Origin: Deltaproteobacteria bacterium | Lineage (GTDB): Bacteria; Desulfobacterota; Binatia; Binatales; Binataceae | Assembly (NCBI GenBank): GCA_021794015.1 | Contig: JAJYRQ010000005.1 | Coordinates: forward strand, 1 to 64,000 | Direction: 5' to 3' | DNA: 64,000 nt | Part shown: positions 24,013-33,714 of the stretch, in pieces | Layout: each line of letters starts with the position of its first letter | How positions within the stretch are numbered: the first letter of the stretch is position 1 | Notes under the pieces: model-generated | The model's database searches: none | The model's input: only the letters and a program-made list of their open reading frames with translations | Told to the model about the DNA's origin: nothing | Made by a program: the position numbers and the translations under genes

Positions 24013-26007
24013 ATGCCAAGGCGAATATATACCTCGTGCACGCTCGACTGCCCCGACGGCTGCGGAATTGTCGCCACGGTGAAAGACGGGCGCGTCGTGA
24101 AGCTCGAAGGTCATCGCGACCATGAGTTCACCCGGGGCTCTCTCTGCGCAAAGACATATAGGTTTCCCGAGCGCGTTTACAGCCCGGAGCGGCAGCTTTA
24201 CCCCTTGCGCCGAAGAAACGGCCGGCTGAACGATGCCTGGGAACGCACGACCTGGGACGAGGCGCTGGACCTGATCGCGCAAAGGATCCGGCGCTACGCC
24301 AGCGAAAGCGGGCCGCTGTCGATCCTCCATTATCAACGGACCGGCTCGTGGGGAGCCACCAAGCTGCTTAGCCGGCGGTTCTGGAATCTGCTCGGCGGCG
24401 TGACGACGACCGTTGGCTCGCTGTGCAGCGGAGCGGCGCGGGCGGGACAGGCGCTCGATTTCGGCGTTCGCAACGGTCATGACCCCCTGGATATTCTCAA
24501 CAGCCGACTCGTCCTGCTTTGGGGCCGCAATCCGATGGCGACCAACCTGCATATCGTGCCCTTGCTAAGGCAGGTTCGCAGCCGCGGGGCCCAGGTGATT
24601 TTAATTGACCCGATCCGTAGCGAGTCTGCCAGCCTTTGCGACCGCCACCTCCAGCTCCGGGTTGCGAGCGACGCCGAGCTGGCCATGGCGATGGCCAAAA
24701 TCATTCTCGAAGAAGGGCTCCAGGACAAATCGTTCATCGTACGCTCTACTCACGGCTTTGCGCAGTATCGCGCGCTTCTCGAATCACGGTCGCTTGCGGA
24801 ACTCTGCGCAGCCTGCGAGTTGCCCGAGGCTGAGGTGCGAAGCTTGGCGCGGCTCTACGCCACCGTCAAGCCTGCGGCGATTTTGCTCGGCTGGGGCCTG
24901 AACAAGTACCAGCATAGTGCCGAAATGTTCCGTTGCGTCGATGCGCTGGGAGCGCTTTGCGGCAATGTTGGCGTCGCCGGGGGCGGGGTAACGCACGGGT
25001 TCAATACGCAACGCCACTTCGACAAAACAGTCGAGGCCCTCGATCGGGCGGAGCAACATCGGACAATTCCGGAGCCTCTGCTCGGCCGCAGTCTGCTCGG
25101 AGCAACCGATCCGCCGGTTCGCATGATGTTTGTCAACGCCGGGAACCCGGTCAACCAGTCGCCCAACTCTAATGTTGTGGCCAGAGCGTTGAGAACGCTC
25201 GAGTTTGTGGTGGTTGTGGATCAGGTTTTGACCGACACCAGCGACTACGCGCATCTCTTCTTGCCGACGACAACGTTTCTCGAGGAAGAGGACATTCTGG
25301 TTTCGTGGGGCCACAACATAATTGGCGGGGTAAATCAGGTTATCGAGCCGGTTGGCGAGGCTCGATCGGACTTGTGGGTCTTTCAGCGTCTGGCGGAACG
25401 GCTCGGGTTTGGACCGGAAATGGCAGGAACGCCGCGCCAGTGGCTCAAGCGCATCTTCGCGCCGCTCGAGCGAAGCGGCGTCACGGTGGAACAGGTAATG
25501 GAAAAACCGGTGCGCTGCCCGGTGGCGCCCGTTGTGCCCTTCGCGGACGGCGTCTTTCCGACGAAGTCCGGAAGGTTCGAGTTCATCACGAAACTCGAAC
25601 ACCAGCGGCGGATCGTCCCCGGCTTTCCGTTGACCCTGGTGACCAACTACAGCAAGAAGTGGCTGCTTTCGCAGATACTGGAGAAGGACCATCCCAAGCC
25701 GTTTATCCGTATCGGACCTGCCACCGCTGACGAGTACGGCATCGAAAACGGCGACGACGTCATCATCCGTTCGCCGGTCGGTCACCTGAGGGTCGAAGCG
25801 CAGGTCGACGACCGCGTGGGGCGTGGCGTGGCGGTGATGCCGGTCGGAACCTGGATCAAGCGCGGCGGCGGCGCCAACGTGCTGACCGAAGATATCATGT
25901 CCAATTTCGGGCAAATGGCGGCCTTTGGCGAGACGCGCGTCCGGCTGGAACGCCTGCCCAGGCCGGCAACCGGCCGGGAGCCGGCGGCCGTCTCACAAGC
26001 ACAGTGA
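24013..26007 (+). CDS. Molybdopterin-dependent oxidoreductase (DMSO reductase superfamily), substrate unknown
   Basis: From ATG 24013 (GGAGG eight bases upstream) the product is 664 residues; the long in-frame extension to 23353 is not coding. The N-terminus has a [4Fe-4S] motif with C9, C13, C17 and C45 (TSCTLDCPDGCG and GSLCAK). The bis-MGD catalytic domains follow, with TVGSLCSGAARAG near 134-146, where C138 is a possible Mo ligand, and WGRNPMATN and NAGNPVNQSPN. A C-terminal aspartate-decarboxylase-like barrel ends the protein. No Tat signal is seen, so it should be cytoplasmic. It is the first gene of an operon with an MHS transporter and a GntR regulator, suggesting hydroxylation or reduction of an imported organic acid. 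Confidence 0.9.
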   Translation: MPRRIYTSCTLDCPDGCGIVATVKDGRVVKLEGHRDHEFTRGSLCAKTYRFPERVYSPERQLYPLRRRNGRLNDAWERTTWDEALDLIAQRIRRYASESGPLSILHYQRTGSWGATKLLSRRFWNLLGGVTTTVGSLCSGAARAGQALDFGVRNGHDPLDILNSRLVLLWGRNPMATNLHIVPLLRQVRSRGAQVILIDPIRSESASLCDRHLQLRVASDAELAMAMAKIILEEGLQDKSFIVRSTHGFAQYRALLESRSLAELCAACELPEAEVRSLARLYATVKPAAILLGWGLNKYQHSAEMFRCVDALGALCGNVGVAGGGVTHGFNTQRHFDKTVEALDRAEQHRTIPEPLLGRSLLGATDPPVRMMFVNAGNPVNQSPNSNVVARALRTLEFVVVVDQVLTDTSDYAHLFLPTTTFLEEEDILVSWGHNIIGGVNQVIEPVGEARSDLWVFQRLAERLGFGPEMAGTPRQWLKRIFAPLERSGVTVEQVMEKPVRCPVAPVVPFADGVFPTKSGRFEFITKLEHQRRIVPGFPLTLVTNYSKKWLLSQILEKDHPKPFIRIGPATADEYGIENGDDVIIRSPVGHLRVEAQVDDRVGRGVAVMPVGTWIKRGGGANVLTEDIMSNFGQMAAFGETRVRLERLPRPATGREPAAVSQAQ

Positions 26008-26443
26008 CGCGCCCGCTCGAAAAAGCGCAGCGGGTCGAGAAACGGCAGGGCGGCCAGAGTCGCCGTGGAGGTCGAGAGTTTGGCCCCAGGAACCGGGCAA
26101 CCGCAATTTCACCTGGGGAAGGCCGCGGGCTTTGGTCGAGCAGCACCGTAATCAGTGGCGCGCAAGCATCGCTGCCAATTCAGCGGTTTGCCAGCCCCGC
26201 CAAAACAACAGGGGAGTTCTCGTTTTGACCAAGGCGGGCCGGAGCTGACGGCCGAGCCGGGCTTGCTGGCGCCGCGATACCGGTGGCCCTGCCCTCCCGC
26301 AGCCGGGTGAAGGTGCCAGGCTCCTCAGCTCAGGCGATGCTCGGGCAACACCGCTTCCGGCGTGCCAGCAGAGCGCGGTTTCAAGTCCCAGGGGGCTTTC
26401 TGTTCCATCAATTCACCGATCGTACGGGGTAAGACCGATTAAC
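26008..26443. other. Gene-free gap inside the molybdopterin-MHS operon
   Basis: No frame here is convincing; the plus-strand frames lack a ribosome site and any recognised motif. The gap is long for an operon, so a second promoter for the transporter may exist, but I could not identify one. Confidence 0.4.
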
Positions 26444-27766
26444 GTGGAACCGTCTAGACCGATACAGCATCCCCGGCGAGCGGCAGCCGCGGCGCTGGTC
26501 GGAACAACAATCGAATGGTACGATTTCTTTGTTTACGGCACCGCCGCCGTGCTGGTCTTCGGCCAGCTTTTCTTCCCCAGCGCCGATCCCGTCGCGAGCC
26601 TGCTGGCCGCCTTGGCGACCTTCGCCGTCGGCTTTCTTGCGCGTCCTCTGGGCGGCTTCATATTCGGCCACCTGGGCGATCGTATCGGCCGCAAGCGGAC
26701 ACTTATTGCCACACTGGTGCTGATGGGTTGCGCCACCACCGGCGTGGGCCTGCTGCCGACCTACGCGACCGCCGGCGTCTGGGCGCCAATTCTTCTGGTC
26801 GCTTTGCGGCTGCTCCAGGGCGTCTCGGTTGGCGGCGAATGGGGTGGCGCCGTGCTAATCGCCAGCGAGCATGCGCCGATCGAGCGCCGGACCTGGTTTG
26901 CATCATTTGCCCAGCTCGGCAGCCCGCTCGCTGTGCTGCTTTCGATGGGCGCCTTTCGTGTCGCGACGGCGCTCAGCCGTTCACAGTTCGAAGCCTGGGG
27001 CTGGCGTCTGCCTTTTTTAGCCAGCGTCATCCTGCTGCTGGTCGGCTTTCTGATTCGCCTCTCTGTAAGTGAGTCGCCCGAATTCGCGCGCGCCGAGACA
27101 GAAAAGGCAGTGGTCAGGTTTCCATTGGAGCTGGCGCTGCGAACGGCGCCCGGGCCAATACTAATGACGCTGTGCAGCTTCACGATCGGGACGGCGGGGT
27201 TTTATTTCACAAACACCTTCCTGATCGCCTACGCGACACAGAGCCTGTCAATAAGTCGCTCCCTCGTTCTCTCCTGTCTGGTCGTTGTGTCAGTGGTTCA
27301 ATTGTTTGGCCAGCTTGGGGCGGCGTTGATTGCCGAACGGATCGGCGATGGTCGATTTCTTAAATGGAGTGCCAGCCTTGCCATCGTCGCGCCGTATCCG
27401 ATGTTTCTCTTGGTAGAAACGCGGGCCCCGCTTGCGATAATCGTCGGGGTTTCCCTGGCCACGCTCTGCGCATCGGGCTTCTATGCGGTTATTGCCGGGT
27501 TTGTGAGTAAAATCTTTCCGACCAATATTCGCTATACGGCGATTTCGGTTGCGTACCAAGTCGGCGGTGCCATCTTCGGCGGATTAACACCCATAATTGG
27601 AGTCCTTCTGTCGAGCCGCTTCGTAGGCCACTGGTGGCCGTTGGCCGTGTTTTACAGCCTGTTGGCCGCTTTGTCTCTCGGCGGCGTAGCTTTCCTGTGC
27701 CGAGCTGGGTATGACAAGGTTGAACAAGCCGGCGTGGAAAAGCCGGGGGCGACACTCCAAGGATGA
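26444..27766 (+). CDS. MFS transporter, metabolite:H+ symporter (MHS) family
   Basis: The 440-residue protein has twelve predicted membrane helices. It carries the MHS signatures: VGTTIEWYDFFVYGTAAVL at the start, GFLARPLGGFIFGHLGDRIGRK at the loop 2-3 position, and RLLQGVSVGGEWGGAVL in helix four. Known members import shikimate, 2-oxoglutarate, citrate, proline or aromatic acids with protons. By context it imports the substrate of the neighbouring oxidoreductase. The start is GTG 26444 with GGGGTAAG upstream. Confidence 0.93.
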   Translation: MEPSRPIQHPRRAAAAALVGTTIEWYDFFVYGTAAVLVFGQLFFPSADPVASLLAALATFAVGFLARPLGGFIFGHLGDRIGRKRTLIATLVLMGCATTGVGLLPTYATAGVWAPILLVALRLLQGVSVGGEWGGAVLIASEHAPIERRTWFASFAQLGSPLAVLLSMGAFRVATALSRSQFEAWGWRLPFLASVILLLVGFLIRLSVSESPEFARAETEKAVVRFPLELALRTAPGPILMTLCSFTIGTAGFYFTNTFLIAYATQSLSISRSLVLSCLVVVSVVQLFGQLGAALIAERIGDGRFLKWSASLAIVAPYPMFLLVETRAPLAIIVGVSLATLCASGFYAVIAGFVSKIFPTNIRYTAISVAYQVGGAIFGGLTPIIGVLLSSRFVGHWWPLAVFYSLLAALSLGGVAFLCRAGYDKVEQAGVEKPGATLQG

Positions 27767-27873
27767 GCAGCGTCCAGGCTGGCGCGAGATCCAGGGCGAA
27801 GGCGCGGACTGCTTTGAAAGAAGGCCGGCTGTTAGGTTAAGCGTTAGCTCTACGGCAGGCGGCATTATGCGCG

Positions 27874-28617
27874 ATGGATCGGTCAGGCACCAAGTTAGTG
27901 GCGGAACTCGCTGAACGAATTCAGGAAAAGATTGCTCGCGGCGATCTTCAGCTAGGCGCCCGGCTGCGCCAGGAAGCTTTGGCCAACGAATTTGGGGTCA
28001 GCAGAACTCCGATTCGGGAGGCGCTCCGTCAACTTGAGGCGAAGGGCGTCGTCTCGCATTCGCACCGGCGCAGTGCGGTCGTCAGGGCTCCATCGCTGCG
28101 GGAAATTCGCGAGATCTACCAGATCCGGGCCGAGCTCGAAGGCCTCGGAGCTCAACTCGCCGCGCAGTGGATCAGCGACGAACAACTCAGCCGCCTGGAG
28201 GCAGTCCACCGGGAATTCGTTCGCGCCGTTGAGCTGCTCGAAAAGTACAGGACGCCGCGGCGACCGCGCCGGCCGCGAGAGAAGGGCGATGGTCGGACGG
28301 CAGCGCTTTCAAGAGCCTGGATCGAAACCAACGCCCGGTTTCACAGCCTCATTCATGAAGCAAGCAACAATCTGAGCTTGGGAAAACTGATCGGCGATTT
28401 AATCCTCGGCTACACGCGGTGGGTGATGCGCTCATCCGTGATTGGCATGGACCTCCACAGAATGAAGAAGAACATAACGGACCACGAAAAGATCCTGTAC
28501 GCCCTGCGCTCCCGCGCGCCGCAGGAGGCTCGACAGGCAATGGTCTCGCACATCCGTGAAGCGGGTGAGTTCCTGGTCACCTGGTTTGAAAACCAGGACC
28601 AGACGCCGCAGCTCTGA
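27874..28617 (+). CDS. GntR-family transcriptional regulator, FCD subfamily
   Basis: The 247-residue protein has the GntR winged helix: LRQEALANEFGVSRTPIREA near residues 32-51, followed by LRQLEAKGVVSHSHRRSAVV. Its helical ligand-binding domain of the FCD type includes IYQIRAELEGLGAQLAA and the metal-site-like NARFHSLIHEASNN. An arginine-rich insert (near residues 126-145) lies between two helices and is unusual. It probably responds to the substrate or product of the operon and binds the inverted repeat at 23877-23908. It begins 107 bp after the transporter. Confidence 0.9.
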   Translation: MDRSGTKLVAELAERIQEKIARGDLQLGARLRQEALANEFGVSRTPIREALRQLEAKGVVSHSHRRSAVVRAPSLREIREIYQIRAELEGLGAQLAAQWISDEQLSRLEAVHREFVRAVELLEKYRTPRRPRRPREKGDGRTAALSRAWIETNARFHSLIHEASNNLSLGKLIGDLILGYTRWVMRSSVIGMDLHRMKKNITDHEKILYALRSRAPQEARQAMVSHIREAGEFLVTWFENQDQTPQL

Positions 28618-28858
28618 ACCGGCCGGTAAGCGGTCCACCGGCGCACCGTGAGCGTACTCGCATTCTTGCTACTGGCCTGCGCCCAATGACACTGTCTTAT
28701 CGGTAGAGCGGCGTTCGGCTCGACCGGCGCCGCGAAACACGCACACCAAAAAGCGGAGGATTTGGCCGGGTTGACCCGCCCGGGCGGCGATACCGGGGGC
28801 GGCCCTGGCCCGAGGCCGGCGCTGGGCCCGGCTTCCTGCAGCACACCGCCCCCAAGTC

Positions 28859-28864
28859 GTATAA
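28859..28864 (+). promoter_or_regulatory. Possible -10 element upstream of lhr
   Basis: A perfect TATAAT lies 57 bp upstream of the preferred lhr TTG start in a very GC-rich, gene-free stretch (28618-28920). No convincing -35 hexamer is found at the normal distance, so this is weak evidence. Confidence 0.3.
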
Positions 28865-28920
28865 TGCGGGGAGCCTGCGATCTCGATCCCGATCCGGGCA
28901 GGCTTTCGGAGACCCGGTCC

Positions 28921-31900
28921 TTGGGCGCAAAGACGGTCAATTCGGTGCTCCAGCGGTTCCATCCGGCGGTCGCCGGATGGTTTGCGGGCCGCTTCGAGCG
29001 GCCCTCGGCAATCCAGCGCGCCGGCTGGAAGGCGATCGCGGCCAGCCACGGCCGCAAGGACGTCCTGCTCTGCGCGCCGACCGGAAGCGGCAAGACGCTG
29101 GCCGCCTTTTTGTGGGCGCTCAACAATCTGGTCGAAGACCGGCTTGCGGGCCGGCTCGGCGAGCAGGTGTCGGTGGTCTACGTTTCGCCGCTCAAGGCGC
29201 TGGCCAACGATATCCGGGTCAATCTTGCCGAGCCGCTCGAAGGGATCGCAGCCGCCGGCGCGGCAGGCGGTCTCGAACTTTGCCCGATCCGGGCGGGCCT
29301 GCGCACCGGAGACACGCCGGCGTCCGAACGCGAGGCGATGGCGCGCCGGCCGCCTCATATCCTGGTGACCACGCCCGAGTCGCTCTTCCTGCTGCTCTTG
29401 TCCGAGCGCTTTCGCGGGTATCTGCAGGCGGTGCGCTGGGTTATCGTGGACGAGCTGCACGCGGTGGCGGCAAACAAACGCGGCGCCCATCTCGCAGTCA
29501 CCCTGGAGCGGCTGGAGCGGCTTGTGCGGCAGGCGGGAGAGCCTCGCCCGGCGCGCATCGGTCTTTCCGCCACCCTGCGCCCGGTAGCGACGCTGGCCCG
29601 TTTTCTTTCCGGCGCCGAGGTGGACAGCGCCGGCCGCCGCCGCTTTCGGCCGGTTGACTTCGTGCGTGTCGATAGCGGGCGGCGCCGGCTCGACCTGAAG
29701 GTCATTGCGCCCGGCCCGCCGCTCGGCCCGCTTGCCACGCATGCACATTGGGAAGCCCTCTACGATGCACTGGCCGCGCTCGTGCGGGGCCATCGCACCA
29801 CGCTCATCTTCACGCTAAGCCGCCGGCAGGCGGAACGGGTCGCGCTCAATTTGCAAAGGCGGCTCGGCGACGCAGCCGTCGTGGCCCATCACGGCAGCCT
29901 CGCCCGCGCGGCGCGCATCGAGGCCGAGCAACGCCTTAAACGAGGCGAACTTAAAGCTATCGTGGCCACCGCCTCGCTGGAGCTGGGGATCGATATCGGC
30001 GCGGTCGACCTGGTATGTCAGATCGACTCGGCCCGGTCGCTCACCGCCGCCTTGCAGCGGCTCGGGCGCTCCAGCCACTGGCTTGGCGGAGTGCCCAAGG
30101 GGCGGTTCTTCGCGCTTAGCCTGGACGAGCTTGCGGCGTTGGCCGCCACGGTACGGGCGCTTGGCGCCGGCCTTATCGACGAGGTCGAGATGCCGCGCGG
30201 ATGCCGGGACGTGGCTGCCCAGCAGATTATCGCCGTTGCGGCCCAGCAGGAAGAGATCGGCGTTGCCGAGCTTTCGCGGCTTTTGCGCGGGGCCTGGCAC
30301 TTCGCCGACCTGACGGCGCCAAGCCTGGAGCGGCTCTTGTCCGAAATGGCGGCCGAGCCCCCCTGCCATGCTCCCGGCGGCCAGGCCAAGATAATCTACG
30401 ACCGGCAATCGGGCCGCGTGCGCGCCCGCCGCGCGGCCCGCATCGCCGCGCTCGAAGGCGCCGGCACCATCCCGGAAAACGGCAACTGCGACGTGGTGGT
30501 CGCCTCCGATGGGCGCAAGATCGGCGACGTCGAGGAAGACTTCGCCCAGGAAGTCTCGCGGGGCGACGTCTTCGCCCTGGGTTCGGCGCCGTGGCGCGCC
30601 CTCGGCCTAAGCCGCGGCCGGCTGCTGGTCGAGCCCGCCCCCGCCAGCACGCCGACCGCGCCTTTCTGGGAGGCCGAGGCGCCGGGCCGCTCGCCGGCAC
30701 TTTCGCAGGCGCTGAGCGAGTTGCGCATTCGGCTGGAACATCTGGCCAGGCAGGGAAAACGCGCCGCGGCACTTAAGTGGCTCGAGCGCGAATGCGCGCT
30801 CGAGCCTGCCGCCGCAGCCCAGCTCTTCGATTACGTCGCGCGCGGCCTGGCCGCCCTGGGCGCCGTGCCGAGCAGGCGGACGGTCGTGGTCGAGCGGTTT
30901 TTCGACGGCCTGGGCGGCACGCAGGTGGTGATCCACGCGCCCTTTGGGATGCGGCTCAACCGGGCGCTGGGGCTTGCGCTTCGCAAGCGCCTTTGCCAGA
31001 ACTTCGACTTCGAAATCCAGGCTTCGGCAACCGACGACGCCGTCTTGCTGGCGCTCACCGGGCGCCACAGCTTTGCGCTGGAGACGCTGCTTGGCCTGCT
31101 CGCCCCTGGTGCGGCGCGTCCGGTGCTCGAGCAGGCGGTGTTGGGCGCTCCGATGTTCGAGCTGCGTTTTCGCCACGTGGCGACCCGCGCGCTGACGGTT
31201 GCGCGCGCGATGCGCGGCAACAAGGTGCCTCCCTACCTGCAGCGGCTGCGCGCCCAGGACCTGCTTGCCGGCCTCTTTCCCGGCCAGCAAGCCTGCTTCG
31301 AGAACCGCCCGCCGGTCATTCCCATCCCGGAGTATCACCTGGTCGCCGAGGCGATGCGGGAATGCCTAGAGGAGGCAACCGACCTGCCCGGCCTGATCGC
31401 CCTGCTCGGCGCCTGCCGACGGGGCACGGTCAAGGTCGCGGCGGTCGAGTCGGTAGCGCCGTCGGTCTTCGCCCACCAGATTCTGCTCGCCTGGGACTAC
31501 TCCTTTATCGACGGCGGCGAGCGCGCCAATCGCAGGAGCCGAACGGTGCGCACGGGAAGCGCTCGCGGCGCAGAGCCGGCAGCGCTTGAGCGGCTCGCTC
31601 TGGCGCCGCCGCCGGTCGAGGCCGTGCGCCAGGCGCAGGCGGAGGCGAGTTTCACCGCGCCTGCGCGCCGCGCGCAAAACCGCGACGAACTCTGCGAGAT
31701 CGTCCGCGCCTACGGCCTGTTCCCTTGGGAAAAGATCGCCGACTGTACGAGCGGCGACGGCGCCGCCATGGTTGCCGAGCTTGCCGCCGAGGGCAGAATC
31801 GCCTGTGTGCAGCTCGACGAAGGCGGCCCGCGCCGGCTGGTCTCTGCCGAGGACCTTGCGGGCGTCCAAGCCGTCTACTCGGCCTGTCGCCTGCTGGCGC

Positions 31901-33621
31901 CGCCTCTGGCGGCCGGGGGCGACACGCACGCTGCCTCCCGCCCGCCCGCATCTTACGCGCCTGGCGCGCGACATGCCGGCCGCAGCTCGACGCCGGACCC
32001 GGCGGCCGGCGCGCTGCCGGTCGAGCCCGCAGCCGCGCGCCAGGAGCTGGTGCTGCGCGCGCTTCGCACCGGTGCCGCGGCAAGCGCCGCCGCGCTGGCC
32101 TCGACGCTTGCGTTGCCTGCCGCCCAGGTCGAAGGGGCGCTTGCGGCGCTCGAAGCGGGCGGCGCGATCTTTCGCGCCGCCCGCGCGCCCGCCCAGGCCA
32201 ACGGCGGCAACGACGCCGAACAATGGTGGGAACGCTACCATCTCGAGCGCGTTCGCAGGCTCACGCTAAAACAGCTCCGCCCCCAGTTCGAGCCCTGCGA
32301 CAATGCCGCCTTTGCCGCCTTGCGCCTGGAGTGGCTCGGCGTTGCGCCCCGGCCGGGCGCCGTTTGGCTGGCCGGCGTGCTCGACCGGATGACCGGCCTG
32401 CGGTTCGGCCCCAAGACCTGGGAGTCGGCTATCCTGCCGGCGCGCCTGCCCGGCTTCAGGCCAAAGGAGCTGGACGAATTGTGCCTGCGGGGCGAGTTCC
32501 AATGGATCGCGGCCGATACGTCGCAGGGCGCGCTCTTGCCGGCGCGGATTACCTTCGTACGACGCGGCTCGCCGCTTCTGGGTCTGTTAGCCGACGACGT
32601 ACCTAACGAGCACGCGCTGGCGCAGGAGCAAGAGCTCTTGCTCGAGGCGCTAAAGCGGGGCGGCGCGCAGTACCTTGACGAATTATGCCGGGCAACCGGA
32701 CTTGGCGAGGACGCCGCACTCGGCGCGCTCTGGACGCTTGCGGCCAAGGGGCTTGCCAGCAACGACGGCTACGCGCCGCTAAGCCTGCTATGCGGCCTGG
32801 CCGCGGCGCGGCGCGCCTTGTTTCGGCCCGCCGAGCAGTCGCCCTGCGAGCACCGGGCCTCCCGCAATCGCATCGGGTTGCGCCCGCGCGCGCTTTCTCG
32901 GCTGCGCGCGCGCCTTAAGGCAAGCGGGCTTGGCCGATGGTCGCGCCTGGCGCGCGACCACGATGCGCACCCCGGCGGCCCAAGCTTCGAGGAACTCAGG
33001 CAGGCGGCGCAAATTCTACTCGACCGCAACGGCGTGCTGTCGCGCGAGGTGCTGGCGTGGGAGGGATGGCCCGCGGCCGCCTGGAGCAGGCTTGCGCCCG
33101 TGCTGCGGCGCATGGAGTATGCGGGGCTTTGGCGGCGCGGCCTTTTCGTAAGCGGCCTATCGCCCGAGCAATACGCAACGGGGCAAGCGCTGGAAGCGCT
33201 CAAAGACCCGGCTCGCCGCCGCCCGCCGGCGCGCCAATATGTCGCGCTGTGCGCGGCAGACCCGGCCAATCCGTTCGGCACGCTGCTCCCCGGATGCGGG
33301 ATCGCCCGCAGCGAAGCCGCCGTAGTAGTGCTAAGCGGCGGCGCTGAATTTATCCTCGGCATCGAGCACGGCAATCTTCTCCTGGGCGATACGGCCGACC
33401 GGGAAACCGTCGAGCAAGGTCTGCAGGCTCTTATCGGCTTTGCCGGCAAGCTTAGCCTCGAAACGATCGACGGCGTGCCGGCCTTGCAGGCGCGGCAAGT
33501 GCCGCTGCTTGCGAAAATCGGCTTCCACAGCAACGGTCGGGCGCTGGTCTGGGACGGGCTTTCCGGCCCCGTCCCGGCCGCCGCCCTTGTTCCCACACGC
33601 GGCTTCGAGGCGGCGCGCTGA
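28921..33621 (+). CDS. lhr: Lhr-family large superfamily 2 helicase
   Basis: From TTG 28921 (GGAGA eight bases upstream) the protein is 1566 residues, close to full-length bacterial Lhr (about 1500). The start FHPAVAGWF is normal for the family. Visible motifs are APTGSGKT (Walker A, about residues 52-59), VDELHAVA (motif II, D177), GLSATLRP (motif III), and the domain-two ELGIDIGAVDLV and LQRLGRSSH blocks (motifs V and VI). The long C-terminal part matches the Lhr-specific winged-helix and beta-barrel region, with alanine-rich linkers. Lhr is an ATP-driven 3'-5' translocase linked to DNA repair. Upstream ATGs (28762, 28864) are open but precede the family start. Confidence 0.93.
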   Translation: MGAKTVNSVLQRFHPAVAGWFAGRFERPSAIQRAGWKAIAASHGRKDVLLCAPTGSGKTLAAFLWALNNLVEDRLAGRLGEQVSVVYVSPLKALANDIRVNLAEPLEGIAAAGAAGGLELCPIRAGLRTGDTPASEREAMARRPPHILVTTPESLFLLLLSERFRGYLQAVRWVIVDELHAVAANKRGAHLAVTLERLERLVRQAGEPRPARIGLSATLRPVATLARFLSGAEVDSAGRRRFRPVDFVRVDSGRRRLDLKVIAPGPPLGPLATHAHWEALYDALAALVRGHRTTLIFTLSRRQAERVALNLQRRLGDAAVVAHHGSLARAARIEAEQRLKRGELKAIVATASLELGIDIGAVDLVCQIDSARSLTAALQRLGRSSHWLGGVPKGRFFALSLDELAALAATVRALGAGLIDEVEMPRGCRDVAAQQIIAVAAQQEEIGVAELSRLLRGAWHFADLTAPSLERLLSEMAAEPPCHAPGGQAKIIYDRQSGRVRARRAARIAALEGAGTIPENGNCDVVVASDGRKIGDVEEDFAQEVSRGDVFALGSAPWRALGLSRGRLLVEPAPASTPTAPFWEAEAPGRSPALSQALSELRIRLEHLARQGKRAAALKWLERECALEPAAAAQLFDYVARGLAALGAVPSRRTVVVERFFDGLGGTQVVIHAPFGMRLNRALGLALRKRLCQNFDFEIQASATDDAVLLALTGRHSFALETLLGLLAPGAARPVLEQAVLGAPMFELRFRHVATRALTVARAMRGNKVPPYLQRLRAQDLLAGLFPGQQACFENRPPVIPIPEYHLVAEAMRECLEEATDLPGLIALLGACRRGTVKVAAVESVAPSVFAHQILLAWDYSFIDGGERANRRSRTVRTGSARGAEPAALERLALAPPPVEAVRQAQAEASFTAPARRAQNRDELCEIVRAYGLFPWEKIADCTSGDGAAMVAELAAEGRIACVQLDEGGPRRLVSAEDLAGVQAVYSACRLLAPPLAAGGDTHAASRPPASYAPGARHAGRSSTPDPAAGALPVEPAAARQELVLRALRTGAAASAAALASTLALPAAQVEGALAALEAGGAIFRAARAPAQANGGNDAEQWWERYHLERVRRLTLKQLRPQFEPCDNAAFAALRLEWLGVAPRPGAVWLAGVLDRMTGLRFGPKTWESAILPARLPGFRPKELDELCLRGEFQWIAADTSQGALLPARITFVRRGSPLLGLLADDVPNEHALAQEQELLLEALKRGGAQYLDELCRATGLGEDAALGALWTLAAKGLASNDGYAPLSLLCGLAAARRALFRPAEQSPCEHRASRNRIGLRPRALSRLRARLKASGLGRWSRLARDHDAHPGGPSFEELRQAAQILLDRNGVLSREVLAWEGWPAAAWSRLAPVLRRMEYAGLWRRGLFVSGLSPEQYATGQALEALKDPARRRPPARQYVALCAADPANPFGTLLPGCGIARSEAAVVVLSGGAEFILGIEHGNLLLGDTADRETVEQGLQALIGFAGKLSLETIDGVPALQARQVPLLAKIGFHSNGRALVWDGLSGPVPAAALVPTRGFEAAR

Positions 33622-33714
33622 GCCGGCGCGGCGTGCCGCGTTTGCGGCGCGCTCCGGCGTTGCGCCTTTGCGCGCGCGCCAGCGCCGAGAACGGCAATTT
33701 GCTAAAATGACAGC

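Noticed and set aside
24784-25914. 376-codon minus-strand frame within the molybdopterin gene
   Set aside because: It is antisense to conserved bis-MGD domain coding sequence and has no recognisable protein features.
28669-29793. Long minus-strand open frame opposite lhr (374 codons)
   Set aside because: It lies antisense to the conserved helicase domain, is rich in arginine and glycine, and shows no family motif; it is a high-GC shadow frame.
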